The notes under the pieces: model-generated | Databases searched by the model: none | What the model was told of the DNA's origin: nothing | Seen by the model: only the letters and a program-made list of their open reading frames with translations | NCBI RefSeq assembly: GCF_900102015.1 | Contig: NZ_FNAT01000008.1 | Span: 1 to 64,000 of the forward strand | Origin: Limimaricola pyoseonensis | GTDB taxonomy: Bacteria; Pseudomonadota; Alphaproteobacteria; Rhodobacterales; Rhodobacteraceae | DNA length: 64,000 nucleotides | Direction of reading: 5' to 3' | Program-made: the position numbers and the translations under genes | Part shown: in pieces, positions 23,541 through 34,000 of the stretch | Layout: every line of letters starts with the position of its first letter | Numbering within the stretch: position 1 is the first letter of the stretch

Positions 23541-24983
23541 TCAGCCGCGAGCGTACACGTCCTCGTAGCGGATGATGTCGTCCTCGCCGACATAGGCGCC
23601 GGTCTGCACCTCGATCAGCACCATCGGCACCTTGCCGGGGTTTTCCATGCGGTGCGTGGCGCCGAGCGGGATGTAGACCGACTGGTTCTCGGTCACGAGC
23701 TTGACCTCCTGGTCCACCGTCACCCGCGCCGTGCCCTCGACCACGATCCAGTGCTCGGAGCGGTGGTGGTGGCTCTGCAGGCTGAGCGCGGCGCCCGGAT
23801 GCACGAGGATGCGCTTGACCTGGAAGCGCGGGCCCGTGACGAGGCTTTCGAACCAGCCCCATGGGCGGTGGTCCTTGGGGTGGCTCACCGCCTGCGCCGC
23901 GCCCTTGGCCTTGAGGGCCGCGACCGCCTGCTTGACGTCCTGCGCGCGGCGCATGTCGGCCACCAGCACCGCGTCGCGGGTGGCCACCGCGATCACGTGC
24001 TCGAGCCCGATGCCGACGATCTCCAGCCGCTCGCTTTCCGAGCGCAGGAGCGTGTCGCGGCACTCGATCGCGGTGGCGTTCTGGGAGGTGACGACGCCCG
24101 CCGCGTCGGGCCCGCCCTCGCGCCAGACCGCGTCCCAGCCGCCGAGATCGGACCATTCGCCCTCGTAGGGCACGACCGAGAGATTGGCCGCCTTCTCCAT
24201 CACCGCGTAGTCGATCGAGACGTCCTCGGCGCCGGCCCAGGCCTCGGGGTCGAGCCTGAGGAAGCCGAGATCGGTCTTGGCGCGCGCCAGCGCCGCCTCG
24301 ACCGGCGGGCAGAGGCCCGGCGCATGCGCGCGGAAGGCCGCGACCATGTCGGCGGCGGCGGCCATGAAGATGCCGGCGTTCCACAGGAAATGGCCGGAGG
24401 CGAGCATCTTCTCGGCGGTGGCGGCGTCGGGCTTCTCGACGAAGCGCGCCAGCGGCCGGGCGGCGCCGTCCTCGCCGGCCTCGCATTCGAGGTAGCCATA
24501 GCCGGTCTCGGGCCGGGTCGGGCGGATGCCGAAGGTGACGATCTGCCCCTCGGCCACCGCCTTCAGCCCCTCGGCCACGGCGGCGTGGAAGGCGTCCGCG
24601 TCGGGGATCACGTGGTCCGACGGCGCGACCAGCATCACCGCGCCGGGGTGGTGCGCCTCGAGATGCAGCGCCGCGGCGAGGATGGCGGGGGCGGTGTTGC
24701 GGCTTTCGGGCTCGATCAGCACCGGGCCGGGATCGATGCCGGCGAGGCCGAGCTGCTCGGTGACGATGAAGCGGAAATCGGTGTTGGTCAGCGTCAGCGG
24801 CGCGGCGAAGTCGACCCGCTGCCGCGGCCCGAGCCCGCGCCCCGAGAGCCGGCGCGCCGAGGCCTGGAACAGCGTCTCGGTGCCGGTCAGCGGCACGAAC
24901 TGCTTGGGGTAGCTCTTGCGCGACAGCGGCCAGAGCCGGGTGCCGTTGCCGCCGCACAGAAGGACTGGGGTGATCGTGGTCAT
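23541..24983 (-). CDS. manC: Mannose-1-phosphate guanylyltransferase / mannose-6-phosphate isomerase
   Basis: A 480-residue bifunctional enzyme. The guanylyltransferase domain begins LLCGGNGTRLWPLSRKSYPK and has the substrate motifs SDHVIPD and RFVEKP. The C-terminal cupin domain is the type II phosphomannose isomerase (PWGWFESLVTG, HHHRSEHWIVVEGTARV, YIPLGATHRMENPGK). It makes GDP-mannose and can supply mannose-6-phosphate from fructose-6-phosphate. With the phosphomannomutase at 4.6 kb and the dehydrogenase at 28.5 kb it completes a GDP-mannuronate route. It is divergent from the first VPLPA-CTERM gene across a regulatory spacer. Confidence 0.96.
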   Translation of the reverse strand: MTTITPVLLCGGNGTRLWPLSRKSYPKQFVPLTGTETLFQASARRLSGRGLGPRQRVDFAAPLTLTNTDFRFIVTEQLGLAGIDPGPVLIEPESRNTAPAILAAALHLEAHHPGAVMLVAPSDHVIPDADAFHAAVAEGLKAVAEGQIVTFGIRPTRPETGYGYLECEAGEDGAARPLARFVEKPDAATAEKMLASGHFLWNAGIFMAAAADMVAAFRAHAPGLCPPVEAALARAKTDLGFLRLDPEAWAGAEDVSIDYAVMEKAANLSVVPYEGEWSDLGGWDAVWREGGPDAAGVVTSQNATAIECRDTLLRSESERLEIVGIGLEHVIAVATRDAVLVADMRRAQDVKQAVAALKAKGAAQAVSHPKDHRPWGWFESLVTGPRFQVKRILVHPGAALSLQSHHHRSEHWIVVEGTARVTVDQEVKLVTENQSVYIPLGATHRMENPGKVPMVLIEVQTGAYVGEDDIIRYEDVYARG

Positions 24984-25136
24984 AGAGCAACTCACTCTTC
25001 AAACGGGTGGGCGGCGCGGGGGCCGGCGCCGATCGATCACGGCATGTCGAAGGCTAACCCCGGCACCGGCCCCGCGTCGAGAGGGCAGGGCGGGGCGCGA
25101 CCCGCCCGTCGGTCCGGGAGCCGCACAAACTTGATG

Positions 25137-25149
25137 CAATCTGGGGTTG
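25137..25149. promoter_or_regulatory. Inverted-repeat motif copy 1 (CAATC TGG GGTTG)
   Basis: A 9-of-10 match to CAACC-N3-GGTTG, in the divergent spacer between manC and the first VPLPA-CTERM gene. TTGCTAGGCTG follows at 25153-25163 with the same 3-base gap as at the second VPLPA-CTERM gene. Confidence 0.6.
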
Positions 25150-25218
25150 AACTTGCTAGGCTGCGATCGCGGGCGCCGCGTTTGCCCCGCGGGTTCGTGG
25201 TTGTCGAGGTGCCTGGTG

Positions 25219-25764
25219 ATGCGTGTTCGAAACGTCCTGTCGGCCGGTCTTCTTGTCCTGCTGGTGCCGTTCTCCGCCGCCGCCGCCGTGATCGTGCCCG
25301 GCAACGACCCCTTCGCCATCGGCTATCCCGACGCGGCCCCGCTCGCCAAATGCGACGAGGGCGGCGCGGCCGGCGATCTCTGCGACGACTGGGAGGACAG
25401 CGCCTCGCCCGGCGACTACACCGCCGCTTTCACGGTGAGCTTCCTCGACGCCTTCACCGTCGACTGGAGCTTCGACCCCGGCGCGGTGACCGGGCTCGGC
25501 GGTGCCGAGCTGCTGTTCCCGACCCGGATCGCGGTGAAGGGCGCGCAGGCCCACAAGCTCTACGAGATCGCCGCCGGCACGCTGTCGGGGCAGGTGGGCA
25601 CGGCCGGGCTGATCAACAACGGCGGCAACCGGCCGGCGATCTCGCATGTCAGCTTCTACGGCGCGCCGGCGCCGATCCCGCTGCCGGCGGCGGGCTGGCT
25701 GCTGCTCGCGGGTCTGGCCGGGATGGCCGGGCTGCGCCGGGCGCGGGGGGCGCGCCGCATCTGA
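25219..25764 (+). CDS. VPLPA-CTERM sorted surface protein 1
   Basis: A 181-residue secreted protein. The N-terminal signal peptide ends near PFSAAAAV. The body is acidic with two Cys ([11 protein letters not shown]) and an [16 protein letters not shown]-like beta-rich core. The C-terminus has the tripartite sorting signal: [17 protein letters not shown], a hydrophobic helix, then the basic RRARGARR. This is the VPLPA-CTERM type, recognised by exosortase D, whose gene follows 73 bases downstream. It is probably cleaved and attached to the outer surface or exopolysaccharide. ATG 25219 starts the signal peptide; an upstream in-frame start would spoil it. Confidence 0.88.
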   Translation: MRVRNVLSAGLLVLLVPFSAAAAVIVPGNDPFAIGYPDAAPLAKCDEGGAAGDLCDDWEDSASPGDYTAAFTVSFLDAFTVDWSFDPGAVTGLGGAELLFPTRIAVKGAQAHKLYEIAAGTLSGQVGTAGLINNGGNRPAISHVSFYGAPAPIPLPAAGWLLLAGLAGMAGLRRARGARRI

Positions 25765-25770
25765 GTTCCG

Positions 25771-25795
25771 GCCCGGCGCGCCTGCCGCGCCGGGC
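25771..25795 (+). terminator. Intercistronic hairpin between the VPLPA-CTERM gene and xrtD
   Basis: Perfect 10-bp arms GCCCGGCGCG (25771-25780) and CGCGCCGGGC (25786-25795) with a 5-base loop and no T tract. It may stabilise or partly terminate the upstream message, which would give more substrate protein than sortase. Confidence 0.45.
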
Positions 25796-25837
25796 CCGCT
25801 TCGCGTCTTCGTTCTTGCCAGTTTTCCCGGGTTCGCC

Positions 25838-27445
25838 ATGTCACTCCAGTCGCCGCTGCGCCGCCCCCTGCCGCTCTTTCCCCCGCAATTGCGGCTCGAG
25901 CCCGGCGGGCTGGCGCTGATGGCGCTGCTCATCGGCGCGGCGCTGCCGGTGTTCTGGATCGGGCTGGCCTCGCTCGGCGCGGCTTGGATGACGCCGGAAT
26001 ACAGTCACGGGCCGCTGATCCCGCTGATCTCGCTCTACCTGTTCCTGCGCGAGCTGCGCGACGCCCCGCTTGCGCGACCGGCCCGGCCAGACCGGCGGCC
26101 GGGGCTGTGGGTGATGGCGGGCGCGCTGGCGCTGGCGCTGTTCGGCAACCTCGTGCGGATCCCCGACATCGTCACCTACGCGCTGATCCTGTGGATCTCG
26201 GGGTTGGTGCTGGTCTGCATGGGCTGGGCGCGCGGCCGGCGCCACCAGCTGCCGGTGCTGCACCTCGTCTTCATGCTGCCCTTGCCGCAGTTCCTCTACT
26301 GGAAGCTCACCATCTTCCTGCAGCTCGTTTCCTCGCATCTCGGCGTGGCGATGGTCGAGCTGGCGGGCATCCCGGTGTTTCTCGAGGGCAACGTCATCGA
26401 CCTCGGCGTCTACAAGCTGCAGGTGGCCGAGGCCTGTTCGGGGCTGCGCTACCTGTTCCCGATCCTGAGCTTTTCCTACCTCTTCGCGATCCTCTATCGC
26501 GGGCCGATGTGGCACAAGGTGGTGCTGTTTCTGGCCGCCGCGCCGCTGACGGTGCTGATGAACTCGTTCCGCATCGGCATGATCGCGCTTCTGGTCAACC
26601 GCTACGGCATCGGCCAGGCGGAGGGGTTCCTGCACTTCTTCGAGGGCTGGGTGATCTTCGGCGCCTGCATCGCGGTGCTCTTTTCCATGGCGGTGGCGCT
26701 GCAGCGGCTGACGCCGGACCCGCTGCCGATGCGCCGCGCCGTCGATCTCGACTTCGGGGGCTTAAGCGAGCCCGCCGCGCGGCTGGGGCGGATCGCGCCG
26801 ACGCGCGGGCTGGGCATCGGGGCTCTGGCGACGCTCGGCCTCGCGGTGCTCCTTTGGGCCGCGCCGGCGCGCGACGCCACGCCGCCCGCGCGCGACGGCT
26901 TCGCGCTGTTTCCACGCATGGCCGGCGACTGGTCGGGCGCGGCCCGCCCGCTCGAGCCGGAGGTCGAGGCGGTGCTGGCCGCCGACGACTACATCGACAT
27001 CACCTATGCCGCGCCGGGCATGGCGGCGCCGGTCAACTTCTTCTCGGCCTGGTACGCGCGCCAGACCGAAGGCTCGGGCATCCATTCGCCCGAGGTCTGC
27101 CTGCCGGTCGGCGGCTGGGAGGTCTCGGCGATCGAGCCGGCGGCGGTGTCCTTCCCCGGCACGGTCTACGGCGATTTCGCGGTGAACCGCGCGGTGATCC
27201 GCAACGGCCTGTCGCGGCAGCTGGTCTATTACTGGTTCGAGCAGCGCGGCCGGCGCATGACCGGCGACTATGCCGCCAAGGCCAGCGTGCTGTGGGACGG
27301 GCTGACGCGCGGGCGCAGCGACGGCGCGCTGGTGCGCTTCGTCACGCCGATCGGCCCGCAGGAAAGCGTGGCGGCGGCCGAGGCGCGGTTGCAGGGGCTG
27401 ATGGCCGAGCTGCTGCCGCGGCTGCCGCGCTTCATCCCCGAATGA
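25838..27445 (+). CDS. xrtD: Exosortase D (VPLPA-CTERM-specific) fused to an EpsI domain
   Basis: A 535-residue protein. The first ~330 residues form a multi-pass exosortase with its three catalytic residues in place: Cys near 200 ([13 protein letters not shown]), Arg near 245 (LMNSFRIGM) and His near 266 (GFLHFFEGW). The C-terminal ~190 residues are an EpsI domain ([39 protein letters not shown]), fused to the sortase as in the XrtD type. It would cleave the PLPA motif of the two CTERM proteins in this window and transfer them to the outer surface. It follows the first substrate gene in the same direction. Confidence 0.93.
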   Translation: MSLQSPLRRPLPLFPPQLRLEPGGLALMALLIGAALPVFWIGLASLGAAWMTPEYSHGPLIPLISLYLFLRELRDAPLARPARPDRRPGLWVMAGALALALFGNLVRIPDIVTYALILWISGLVLVCMGWARGRRHQLPVLHLVFMLPLPQFLYWKLTIFLQLVSSHLGVAMVELAGIPVFLEGNVIDLGVYKLQVAEACSGLRYLFPILSFSYLFAILYRGPMWHKVVLFLAAAPLTVLMNSFRIGMIALLVNRYGIGQAEGFLHFFEGWVIFGACIAVLFSMAVALQRLTPDPLPMRRAVDLDFGGLSEPAARLGRIAPTRGLGIGALATLGLAVLLWAAPARDATPPARDGFALFPRMAGDWSGAARPLEPEVEAVLAADDYIDITYAAPGMAAPVNFFSAWYARQTEGSGIHSPEVCLPVGGWEVSAIEPAAVSFPGTVYGDFAVNRAVIRNGLSRQLVYYWFEQRGRRMTGDYAAKASVLWDGLTRGRSDGALVRFVTPIGPQESVAAAEARLQGLMAELLPRLPRFIPE

Positions 27446-27644
27446 GCCGGCGGTATCGCGGCGCGGATCGCTGCGCCGTAAAGGCGGCGAGGAGCAGCGG
27501 CAGCCAGAACAGGCAGGCGAGGCATCCCAGAAGGCACAGCGGCGTGCGGGCGCGGCCCTTGCGGGCGGCCTCGCGCAGCGTCGCGCCGACCGCGAGGGCG
27601 GCGATGGTCGCATAGACAGCGGCGATGAGGAGGGGCAGGGTCAT
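27432..27644 (-). CDS. Possible small membrane protein antisense to the xrtD 3' end
   Basis: A 70-residue reading frame with two hydrophobic segments ([17 protein letters not shown] and [18 protein letters not shown]) flanking a basic loop. It overlaps the last 14 bases of xrtD and is divergent from the rhomboid gene, whose favoured start overlaps its own. A TM-TM small protein is plausible, but no family was recognised. Confidence 0.4.
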   Translation of the reverse strand: MTLPLLIAAVYATIAALAVGATLREAARKGRARTPLCLLGCLACLFWLPLLLAAFTAQRSAPRYRRLIRG

Positions 27645-28410
27645 GGGGGTCCCGGAAAACGTGTCGAACCATGCAGCCACGCTCAACGATGCCGCGCCCG
27701 AAGCGCGAATGTCAACGACAAAGCGCAACCATGAGTTGCGCGCGCCACCGGCCCGCCCGTCCGGGGCGGCTCCGGTGAGCGCGGCCGCCCCGGCGCCCCG
27801 CGGCGGCCGCGCCGCGGTGCTGTGGCTGCTGGCGCTGGCGCTGGTGCTGCCCGAGCTGGCGCTCAGCCTCGCCGATCTCGGCGGCGCCGCGATCTGGCGC
27901 GCCCGCGCCTACCAGAACGGCGCCTTCTGGGTCGGGCTCCTGCATGACTGGCGGCCCAACTACGCCGTGCAGCCGGCGCTGATGTTCCTGAGCTACTCGA
28001 TCTGGCATGCCGGGCCGCTGCACCTTCTGGGCAACCTGTCGGGGCTGGCCTGGCTCGGCCCGCCGCTCTTGGCGCGGCTGGCGGCGCGCGGGCTGCTGGC
28101 GGTCTGGCTGGCCGGGGTGCTGGGCGGCGGCGCGGGCTTCGCGCTTCTGTCGCGCGCGCCCGAGCCGATGGTCGGGGCCTCTGGCGCGGTGTTCGGGCTG
28201 GCCGGCGCCTGGGTGGCGCTGGGGGCGCGGGCGCGGGCGGGGCGGCGGCTGTGGCGCTGGATCGGCGGCTGGCTGCTGCTCTTGGTGGCGGTGAACCTGC
28301 TCGGCTGGGTCATGGCCGACGGCCAGCTCGCCTGGCAGACCCATCTGGGCGGCGCGCTGGCCGGCGCCGCGGCGGCGGCGCTTATGCCGACGAAGCGTGG
28401 AACAACCTGA
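27643..28410 (+). CDS. Rhomboid-family intramembrane serine protease
   Basis: A 255-residue protein from ATG 27643. After an Ala/Pro-rich N-terminal tail come six or so hydrophobic segments. The catalytic Ser is in GASGAVFGLAG (near residue 180) and the catalytic His in HLGGALAG (near 234), with HLLGNLSGL earlier, all as in active rhomboids. ATG 27643 is favoured by the strong GAGGAGGGG site at 27627-27635; ATG 27709 is an alternative. The gene stands between exosortase D and GDP-mannose dehydrogenase, so it could process membrane-bound products of the sorting system, but a housekeeping role is equally possible. The inverted-repeat motif lies over its stop codon. Confidence 0.85.
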   Translation: MGVPENVSNHAATLNDAAPEARMSTTKRNHELRAPPARPSGAAPVSAAAPAPRGGRAAVLWLLALALVLPELALSLADLGGAAIWRARAYQNGAFWVGLLHDWRPNYAVQPALMFLSYSIWHAGPLHLLGNLSGLAWLGPPLLARLAARGLLAVWLAGVLGGGAGFALLSRAPEPMVGASGAVFGLAGAWVALGARARAGRRLWRWIGGWLLLLVAVNLLGWVMADGQLAWQTHLGGALAGAAAAALMPTKRGTT

Positions 28411-28415
28411 GGTAG
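28403..28415. promoter_or_regulatory. Inverted-repeat motif copy 2 (CAACC TGA GGTAG)
   Basis: A 9-of-10 match, overlapping the rhomboid stop codon and ending 90 bases before the GDP-mannose dehydrogenase start. The spacing is similar to that seen at other polysaccharide genes. Confidence 0.5.
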
Positions 28416-28504
28416 ACAAAATCCACGACCGACCAGCTTGACAGGCGATTTGTTCTGACCGAGCCTCGTACACGTTAAAGTTGTGCTTGGTGGGAGCGGT
28501 TCGC

Positions 28505-29773
28505 ATGAAGGTCGTCGTCTTCGGTCTGGGATATGTCGGCGCCACGGCGGTCGGCTGCATCGCGCGCTGCGGCCACGAGGTGGTCGGGATCGACGTCAAC
28601 CGCGACAAGGTCGCGACGCTGAACGCCGGCCGCTCGCCGATCCTCGAGCCGGGGCTCGAGCCGATGATCGCCGCCGCCGTGGAAGAGGGCCGGCTGACGG
28701 CGCAGGGCGACATCGGGGATGCGCTGGACCGGGCCGACCTGGCGCTGGTCTGCGTCGGCACGCCCTCGGCCGCCGACGGCGCGCACAACATGGGCTACAT
28801 CGCCGAGGTCAGCCGCCAGATCGCGCAGGCGGTGGCGCGCCGCCCGGCCGGGCCGCCGCTGGCGGTGGTCTACCGCTCGACCATCCGCCCCGGCACCACG
28901 GCGCAGCTGATCCGGCCGATCTTCGAGGGCGTGCTGGGCGCCGGCGCGCCGGGGGTCGACCTGGTCTACAACCCCGAATTCCTGCGCGAGGGCAGCGCGG
29001 TCGCGGACTACTTCGCCCCGCCCAAGATCGTGCTCGGCACCGAAAGCGCCGCCCCCGTGCCGGCGATGGAGGCGCTCAATGACGGCATCGACGCCCCGGT
29101 CTTCCGCACCGGCTTCGGCGAGGCCGAGATCACCAAGTTCGTCGACAATTCCTGGCACGCGGTGAAGGTGGCCTTCGCCAACGAGGTCGGGCGGGTCTGC
29201 CTTTCGGCCGGGCTCTCGGCCACGCGGGTGCACGAGATCTTCGTCTCCGACACCAAGCTCAACATCTCGGCCTGCTACACCCGGCCGGGCGGCGCCTTCG
29301 GCGGGTCCTGCCTGCCCAAGGACGTGCGCGCGCTGCAGCATCTGGGCGCCGATATCGGCGCCAACCTGCCCTTGATCGACAGCCTGCTGCGCTCGAACGA
29401 GGCGCACAAGAACGCGCTCTTCGCCGCCGCGACGCGCGGGCTGGCGCCCGGCGCAAGTCTCCTGATGGTCGGGCTCGCCTTCAAGGCCGGCACCGACGAC
29501 CTGCGCGAAAGCCCCAATGTCGATCTGGCGCGCAAGCTCTTGGCCGCGGGTTACGCGCTCGACATCTACGACCCGGCGATCCGCGCCGACATGCTGCTCG
29601 GCGCCAATCTCGGCTATGCCTACAGCCAGCTGCCGCAGCTCGAGCGGCTCTTGATCCCGCGCGGTTCGGCCGAGGCGCGGCGCTATGACCGGATCCTGCT
29701 GTCGAACGCCACGGCGCGGGAGGTGCGGCTACCGCCCGGGGCCGAGACCTTCGATTGCGGGGCGCTGGCGTGA
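28505..29773 (+). CDS. algD: GDP-mannose 6-dehydrogenase-type nucleotide-sugar dehydrogenase
   Basis: A 422-residue enzyme. The N-terminal NAD fold has GLGYVGATAVGCIA. The central block NPEFLREGSAVADYFAPP, the KVAFANEVGR helix and the catalytic Cys269 in GGAFGGSCLPKD follow, then GLAFKAGTDDLRESP. These details match AlgD (GDP-mannose to GDP-mannuronate) better than UDP-glucose dehydrogenase, and the presence of ManC supports it. A UDP-sugar substrate cannot be ruled out. Its stop overlaps the glycosyltransferase start (GTGA), so the two are translationally coupled. Confidence 0.87.
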   Translation: MKVVVFGLGYVGATAVGCIARCGHEVVGIDVNRDKVATLNAGRSPILEPGLEPMIAAAVEEGRLTAQGDIGDALDRADLALVCVGTPSAADGAHNMGYIAEVSRQIAQAVARRPAGPPLAVVYRSTIRPGTTAQLIRPIFEGVLGAGAPGVDLVYNPEFLREGSAVADYFAPPKIVLGTESAAPVPAMEALNDGIDAPVFRTGFGEAEITKFVDNSWHAVKVAFANEVGRVCLSAGLSATRVHEIFVSDTKLNISACYTRPGGAFGGSCLPKDVRALQHLGADIGANLPLIDSLLRSNEAHKNALFAAATRGLAPGASLLMVGLAFKAGTDDLRESPNVDLARKLLAAGYALDIYDPAIRADMLLGANLGYAYSQLPQLERLLIPRGSAEARRYDRILLSNATAREVRLPPGAETFDCGALA

Positions 29774-31065
29774 CCGCGCTCGAGCGGGCGCTGCCGACGC
29801 CGCATCTCGACGCCGCGCGCGCGGGCCGGCCGATGGCCGGGCGGCGCGTGCTGATCATCGTCGAGAACCTGCCTCTGCCCTTCGACCGCCGCGTCTGGCA
29901 GGAATGCCTGACGCTGCGCGCCGCCGGCGCCGAGGTGGCGGTGATCTGCCCCAAGGGCCGCGGCTTCGAGGCGCCCTACGAGCGGATCGAGGGCGTGCAC
30001 ATCTACCGCCACCCGCTGCCCTTCGAGGCGCGCGGCGCGGCGGGCTACCTGCTCGAATACGGGGCGGCGCTGTGGCACGAGGCGCGGCTGGCGCTGAAGG
30101 TGCTGCGCCGGCACGGCTTCGACACGATCCAGGCCTGCAACCCGCCCGACCTCATCTTCCTCGTGGCCTGGCCCTTCAAGCTTCTGGGCAAGCGCTTCGT
30201 CTTCGACCACCACGACATCATGCCAGAGCTGTTCGAGGCCAAGTTCGGCAAACGCGGCTGGCTCTGGCGGCTGACCCGCGCCTTCGAGCGGCTGACCTTC
30301 CGCGCCGCCGACGTGGTGATCTCGACCAACGAGAGCTACCGCGAGATCGCCCGCGCGCGCGGCGGCAAGCGCGCAAGCGAGGTCTTCGTGGTGCGCTCGG
30401 GGCCCGATCTCAACCGGCTGCGGCGTGTGGCGCCGAACCGGGCCTGGGCGCGCGGGCGCGACCACCTGATCGGCTATGTCGGCGTGATGGGCGCGCAGGA
30501 GGGGATCGACCTGCTGCTCGAGGCGATGCGGCTTCTGGTGCATGAGCGCGGGCTGTCGGTGCAGCTGGTGCTGGTCGGCGGCGGGCCCGAGCGCGCGGCG
30601 CTCGAGGCGCTGTCGGCGCGGCTGGGTCTCGAGGACCACGTCACCTTCACCGGCCGGGCCCCGGACGAGGTGCTGTTCGAGGTGCTCTCCTCGGCCGATC
30701 TCTGCGTGAACCCCGACCGGGTGAACCCGATGAACGACAAGTCGACCATGAACAAGATCATGGAATACATGGCCTTCGGCCAGCCGATCGTGCAGTTCGA
30801 GGTGACGGAGGGCCGGGTCAGCGCCGGGCCGGCCTCGCTCTACGCGCGGCCCAACGACGCCGCCGACATGGCGGCGCAGATCGCCCGGCTCTTGGCCGAT
30901 CCGGCGCTGCGGGCGCGGATGGGCCGGGCCGGCCGGACGCGGGTGGTGCGCGACCTCGGCTGGGACGGCCAGGTGCCGGCGCTGCTCGCGGCTTACGCGG
31001 CGGCGGCGCCGGCCCCGGATGCGGCGGTTCAGCCCAGCGGGAAGAACTGCTCGGGCACCGCCTGA
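29770..31065 (+). CDS. Family 4-type glycosyltransferase
   Basis: A 431-residue GT-B enzyme from GTG 29770, which overlaps the algD stop by 4 bases. The N-terminal Rossmann half has RVLIIVENLPLPFDRRVWQECLTL and FDTIQACNPPDLIF. The C-terminal half has the donor-binding block GYVGVMGAQEGIDLLLEA, LVLVGGGPERAAL, STMNKIMEYMAFGQPIV with the conserved Glu. It probably transfers a nucleotide-activated sugar made by the adjacent enzymes to the lipid-linked repeat unit. Its 3' end overlaps the convergent beta-helix gene by 37 bases. Confidence 0.92.
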   Translation: MTALERALPTPHLDAARAGRPMAGRRVLIIVENLPLPFDRRVWQECLTLRAAGAEVAVICPKGRGFEAPYERIEGVHIYRHPLPFEARGAAGYLLEYGAALWHEARLALKVLRRHGFDTIQACNPPDLIFLVAWPFKLLGKRFVFDHHDIMPELFEAKFGKRGWLWRLTRAFERLTFRAADVVISTNESYREIARARGGKRASEVFVVRSGPDLNRLRRVAPNRAWARGRDHLIGYVGVMGAQEGIDLLLEAMRLLVHERGLSVQLVLVGGGPERAALEALSARLGLEDHVTFTGRAPDEVLFEVLSSADLCVNPDRVNPMNDKSTMNKIMEYMAFGQPIVQFEVTEGRVSAGPASLYARPNDAADMAAQIARLLADPALRARMGRAGRTRVVRDLGWDGQVPALLAAYAAAAPAPDAAVQPSGKNCSGTA

Positions 31066-34000
31066 GCGAGGCAGCCCATCTCGCACAGCAGAAGCGCCTC
31101 CGTCGCCTCGTCGGCATGGGCGGCATGGGCATAGGCCGGCGCCTCGCTGCGGATCGCGAAGGCGTCGATCACCGCGTCGAAGTTGCGGCCGCCCCAGCTG
31201 TGGCCGAAGGTCAGGTCGTGCCGGCCGTTCTGCGACAGCGGGTCCATGCGCGCCTCGTCCTCGAGCACGCCGTCGAGCCACAGCGTCAGCCGCCCGGCAT
31301 CGAAGCGCAGCGCCATCTCGTGGCGCAGCCCGTCATCGACCGGCGCGTCCTCGGATTCGAGCACCGTGACGGTGCCGTCGTCGCTGGTGGCGCGGACCCG
31401 CAGCTCGCCATGGGAATCGACCACCACCACGAGGCTGCCCTGTCGGCGGAACAGGTCGCCATGGCCCTCGCCGGTGAAGGCGAGGTCGATGGCGAAGCTG
31501 TCGGCCCCGAGGATGTCGTCGACATGCTCGAGCGCCACGCGCGCCGCCGTCCCGGTGGGGGCGAGCGCCATGCCGTCGGCCGCGACCGGCCCGCCCAGAT
31601 CGACCGGCCCGGCGTCGCCATGGGCGGTGAAGCCGCGCCCGGCCGCGAAGTCGAGCAGCAGCGCGTCGAGCGCGGCCTCGTCCAGATCCGGCAGCGGCTG
31701 CGGCGCGGGCCCGGACCCGGGCGCGGGCTCCATGCCGGGCTCGATGCCGGGGGAGGGCACGGGGTCGGGCTGGGTGCCCGATTGCGGCGGCGTGGCCGGG
31801 GTTTCGGGCGTCTCTGGCGCCGGCGCGCCGGGGGTGATCACCTCCGTCTCGGGCCGTTCGGGGAAGTCGGAGGCGTTCTGCGTGAGCGCGAAACCGGTGA
31901 TCCGGCCGTCGAAATTGGCGCCGCCCCAGGGGTGGCCGAAGGTCAGGTCATGCGCGCCGTCGCGCGCCAGCGGCCCGGCCTCTTCGGCAGCGGCGCGGGC
32001 GCCGTCGACCCAAAGCTCGAGCCGGCCCGCCTCGTAGCGCAGCGCCACCTCGTGGCGCGCCCCGTCGGCAAGGCCCGGCCCGGAGACCAGCCGCGTCTCC
32101 TCGCCCGCGGCGTCGCTGGCGCGGAACACCAGCCGGCCGCTGCGGTCGATCTGGGCGCTGAAGCTGCCCTGCAGGCGGAACAGCTCGCCCGCCCCGCGGC
32201 CCGCGACCGCGAAGGCGATCTCGTATTCCTCGGCGGTGAGCATCGGCGCCACCTCGGCGCGCGCCACCTCGAGCGCCACGCCGCGCCCGAGATCGAGCGC
32301 GCCGCGCCCGGCCTCGGCGAAGCTCCACAGCTCGGGCGCGGCGATCTCGACCGGCAGCCCGGCCTCGGCGCGCCGCCCGTCGGGCAGGCGCAGCGTCAGC
32401 ACCACGTCATGCGCGCCGCCCTCGGCATAGGCATGGCGCAGCACCATGCCCTCGGCGCGGCTGCCGTCGCCGAAGCTCCACTCGTAGCGGGTGCCGGCCG
32501 GCGGCGGCGCGCCGTCGAGCAGGCTGTGGCGCGCGTCGAAGACCCGCAGCGCCGCCTCGCCCGGCTCGGCGGTGACGTGGAACCGCGCCACCAGCCCCTG
32601 CGGCGCCTCGGCCGCGGCGCCGACGCCGAGCCGGTCGACCAGCCCGCCGGGCAGCACGGCGAGACCGGCCTCGCCCAGCGTCGAGGCGACGAAGGAATCG
32701 CCGTAGAAGCCCGGCGCCGACGGGTCATCGGGCTGCAGCACGGCATTGCCGCCGACCTGCCAGCTCGGCTGGCCGGAAAAGCCGCGCAGGCCGCCGGTGG
32801 CGTTGCCGGTGATCACCACGTTCAGCGCGTCCTCGGCGACGCCGATCGACGGCCGGCCGAGCGCGCCCTCGAACGGCTCGCTCTGCGGGCCGCCGCGGGT
32901 CTCGAGCAGGGTGTTGTTGCGGATCAGCAGCCCGTCGATCTCGCCGACATTGATGCCGTGCATGTGGTTGTTGAGGATGACGTTCTCCTCGATCACGAAG
33001 TCGCGGTAGAACATCTCGCGCCCGGCCAGCCCCTTGTCGACCAGCTCGTTGCGCATGAAGATCGTCTGGGTGAAGCCGCCCTCGCCGATATCGAAAAGGT
33101 TGCCGCGGATCGTCACGTCGCGGCTCGGCGCGGTGGTGCCGGTGGTCCAGACCTGGATCATGTCGCGATGCTCGGTCCAGCCCGGCAGGCCGAAGGTGTC
33201 GCGGAAGACGTTGTCCTCGACCAGGAGCCCCGTCACCTGGTGCACGTCGAGCGCGTCGTTGCGCATGTGGTGCAGCGCGTTGCCGCGCATCACGAGGTCG
33301 GCGCTTTCCTCCAGCGTGACGCCGGTGCGGAAGCGGGCGATGTCGTTGCCCTCGAGCGTGACCCGCTGCGCGCCCCGGACCTGCACGCCGCCGCCGGTCG
33401 CCAGCCCGTCGGCCGGGCTGCCGGTGCCGCGCGCGAGGTCGCCGTCGATCACGCTGTCGCGGATCGCGATGTCGCGGCTGTCGGTGATGCTGACGGCGCG
33501 GGTCCAGTGCGGGTCGCCGGGGCTGTAGACGTAGTCGACGACCACGCCCTCGAGGCTGAGATTGGCGGCGCCGCGCAGCGTCACCGCGTCGAACACCGCC
33601 GGGTCGTCGGGGTCGGCCGAGCGGATCACCACCTCGGAGGCGAACTCGGCGTTCTGGCCCATCCGGCCGTGCTGCAGCGCCAGCCGGCCGTACTGGCCGC
33701 CCTCGAGCAGCAGCACCTCGCCGCCCTGCGCGGCGGCGAGCGCGCGCGCCAGCCCCTCGGCGTCCTCGATGCGGATCGCGCCGGCGGGGGCCGGCTGCGG
33801 CTCGGCCAGCGGTGTGAAGGACGCCGCGTCGGCCTCGCGCGGGCCGTGGCCGGCGCGGGGCGCGGCGGCGTCGGGCGCGGCCGGCTCGACCGTGACGCCG
33901 GAATGGTCGGCGAAGGCCGCCTGCAGTTGCGGCGCGGTGCCGCGCAGGGTGATGCCATCGGCCTCGACCAGCCGGATCTCGGGGCCCGCGGCCAGCGCCG

